Of a stretch of DNA of 40,894 nt, positions 39,848 through 40,894 are shown one piece after another (the stretch's first letter is position 1; each line of letters starts with the position of its first letter). This DNA comes from Anaerolineae bacterium (lineage in GTDB: Bacteria > Chloroflexota > Anaerolineae > CG2-30-64-16). The stretch lies in the NCBI GenBank assembly GCA_025454635.1, contig JALOOB010000003.1, positions 1 through 40,894 on the forward strand, in the 5' to 3' direction. A program made the position numbers and the translations under genes. The notes under the pieces are model-generated. The model was not told the DNA's origin. It ran no database searches and saw only the letters and a program-made list of their open reading frames with translations.

Positions 39848-40659
39848 CACTTCGCGAACCAGACACCAACTACTCCGAACCCGGTCCCGCGCCCGCGCAG
39901 CAGTCGATCGGCCTGCGCATCCCGCGCGCCCGGCCCATCGTCACCTACATCCTGCTCGGCGTCATCGTCGTCATCTTCGCCGTCGACTTTCTGCTCGCGC
40001 AGACCTCCGGCCGGCGCAGCCTGTTCGAGTTCGGCGCCCAGTCGAACCCCTACGTCGCCGTCGGTGAGTACTGGCGGTTGTTAACCTCTGTGTTCCTGCA
40101 CGCGGGCCTGACGCACCTCCTGTTCAACGCCTACGCGCTCTTCGTCCTCGGCCGCGACGTCGAAGCCTTCTACGGCCACTGGTGGTTTCTCGTCATCTAT
40201 CTCGTCGCCGGCCTCGGCGGCAGCGTCGCCTGGTACGTCCTGGGCGACCCGGTCCCATCGGTCGGCGCATCCGGCGCCATCTTCGGCCTGATCGGCGCCG
40301 AAGCGGCCTTCTACGTGCGCAATCGCCGCCTCTTCGGCCAGTTCGGCCGCCAGCGCCTGGGCAACCTCGCCGTCCTGCTCGCCATCAACCTCGTCTTCGG
40401 CTTCACCATCCCCAACATCAACAACATCGCGCACCTTGGCGGGTTAGTCGCCGGCTTCGCCCTGGGTTACTTTCTCGCGCCCAGCCTCCGCGTCGGCTAC
40501 GCCGAAGGCGAGCTCGGCGCAGTTCGCCAGTTGATCGACCAGCGCTCGACCGGGATGCGCATCCTGGTGATCTGGGCCGCGATCATCCTCCTTGGCGCGC
40601 TGGTGGTGCTCGGCAATCAGCGCTGGGATTGGGTGACGCCCGACATGCTCGGCTTCTAG
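39844..40659 (+). CDS. Rhomboid-family intramembrane serine protease
   Basis: 271 residues with about seven membrane helices. The catalytic Ser is Ser143 in GASGAIFG and the His is His197 in NINNIAHLGGLVAGF, the two-residue active site of rhomboids. EYWRLLTSVFLHAGLTHLLFNAYAL is the conserved loop 1-helix 2 region. An N-terminal cytoplasmic stretch of about 28 residues precedes the first helix, and one helix lies after the catalytic core. It cleaves membrane proteins within the bilayer; its substrate is unknown. Its start overlaps the gmk stop, so the two genes are co-translated. Confidence 0.94.
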   Translation: MTLREPDTNYSEPGPAPAQQSIGLRIPRARPIVTYILLGVIVVIFAVDFLLAQTSGRRSLFEFGAQSNPYVAVGEYWRLLTSVFLHAGLTHLLFNAYALFVLGRDVEAFYGHWWFLVIYLVAGLGGSVAWYVLGDPVPSVGASGAIFGLIGAEAAFYVRNRRLFGQFGRQRLGNLAVLLAINLVFGFTIPNINNIAHLGGLVAGFALGYFLAPSLRVGYAEGELGAVRQLIDQRSTGMRILVIWAAIILLGALVVLGNQRWDWVTPDMLGF

Positions 40660-40682
40660 GGGAGGGCAGGAGGAGCGCGAAG

Positions 40683-40894
40683 ATGCCGGAACACACTGAC
40701 CGCGTCCGCCCGTCTGCCATTGCCGGCCATTGGTATCCCGGCAACTCGGCCGCGCTCCGCCGCGACATCGAACGCTATCTCGACGCCGCTCCCCCGCGCC
40801 GGTCAGCCGGTCGCATCTTCGGCCTCGTCGCGCCCCACGCCGGCTACACCTACTCCGGCCCCACTGCGGGCCGCGCGTTCGCGCAGGCACGCGG
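40683..40894 (+). CDS. MEMO1/AmmeMemoRadiSam system protein B family, N-terminal part (runs off the window)
   Basis: The first 70 codons are present. They read MPEHTDRVRPSAIAGHWYPGNSAALRRDIERYLD, then GLVAPHAGYTYSGPTAGRAFAQ. The motifs AGxWYPG and APHAGYxYSG are the hallmark of this family; the His in PHAGY is a metal-ligand candidate. Bacterial members often accompany AmmeMemoRadiSam genes, but the neighbour is not visible here. GGAGGAGCG lies about 6 bases before ATG. It follows the rhomboid gene after 23 bases, in the same direction. Confidence 0.9.
   Translation, partial: MPEHTDRVRPSAIAGHWYPGNSAALRRDIERYLDAAPPRRSAGRIFGLVAPHAGYTYSGPTAGRAFAQAR

Noticed and set aside
1-40894. CRISPR arrays, tRNA or rRNA genes
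   Set aside because: No regularly spaced direct repeats and no tRNA or rRNA signatures were found when reading both strands.

Overview
The window is high-GC DNA from a bacterium. Gene content suggests a Chloroflexota (Anaerolineae-like) genome: CarH-type regulators next to a Crp-family gene, secreted proteins with Thr/Pro-rich linkers, a FmdB-type zinc-ribbon protein near tmk and gmk, and many imperfect hairpin repeats between genes. The phylum is an inference from gene content, not a measured placement.

Layout. 1-5.6 kb: the start of ftsH (leftward), then a rightward metal-uptake operon: DtxR-family repressor, TroA-type lipoprotein, ABC ATPase and two permeases that both end in a winged-helix-like tail. 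5.7-13.1 kb: a cobalamin riboswitch with an intrinsic terminator, followed by a secreted alpha/alpha-barrel protein, two secreted DUF4430-like proteins, EcfT, a fused double EcfA and an S component. This reads as a B12-regulated capture and ECF import system built from the same fold pair as animal intrinsic factor/transcobalamin. 13.4-16.6 kb: a large secreted Fn3/FGE-fold protein (leftward). 17.0-20.5 kb (leftward): HtrA-like protease overlapping selD, whose active site is an in-frame UGA (selenocysteine); two small genes; a CbiX-type chelatase.

20.7-28.9 kb: a tandem fusion of two cyclic-di-AMP receptor (DarA/PstA-like) domains, an octopine-dehydrogenase-family gene, then a leftward ion block: KtrB/TrkH, KtrA/TrkA, a UPF0114 membrane protein, a P-type calcium ATPase and, behind it, a YugP-type membrane zinc peptidase. 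29.2-33.0 kb: cooC followed by a CarH-like B12 photoreceptor, a second CarH-like gene with its own strong promoter, and a Crp-family regulator with a near-identical promoter. This resembles the LitR/LdrP light circuit known from Thermus. 33.1-40.9 kb: a LON-domain protein, a cold-shock protein with a long structured leader, an unknown GNAT-like gene, a SpoIIIAA/Ycf45-like ATPase gene broken by two frameshifts (one is a perfect 22-bp tandem duplication), tmk, a small inverted-repeat element, a single-domain darA, a FmdB-type zinc-ribbon gene, gmk, a rhomboid protease and the start of a MEMO1-family gene.

Two themes link the window. Cobalamin: riboswitch-controlled import, a CbiX-type chelatase, and two B12-binding light sensors. 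Ion and second-messenger control: two loci of c-di-AMP receptors near a Ktr/Trk potassium channel and a calcium pump. No tRNA, rRNA, CRISPR array or complete insertion sequence was seen.
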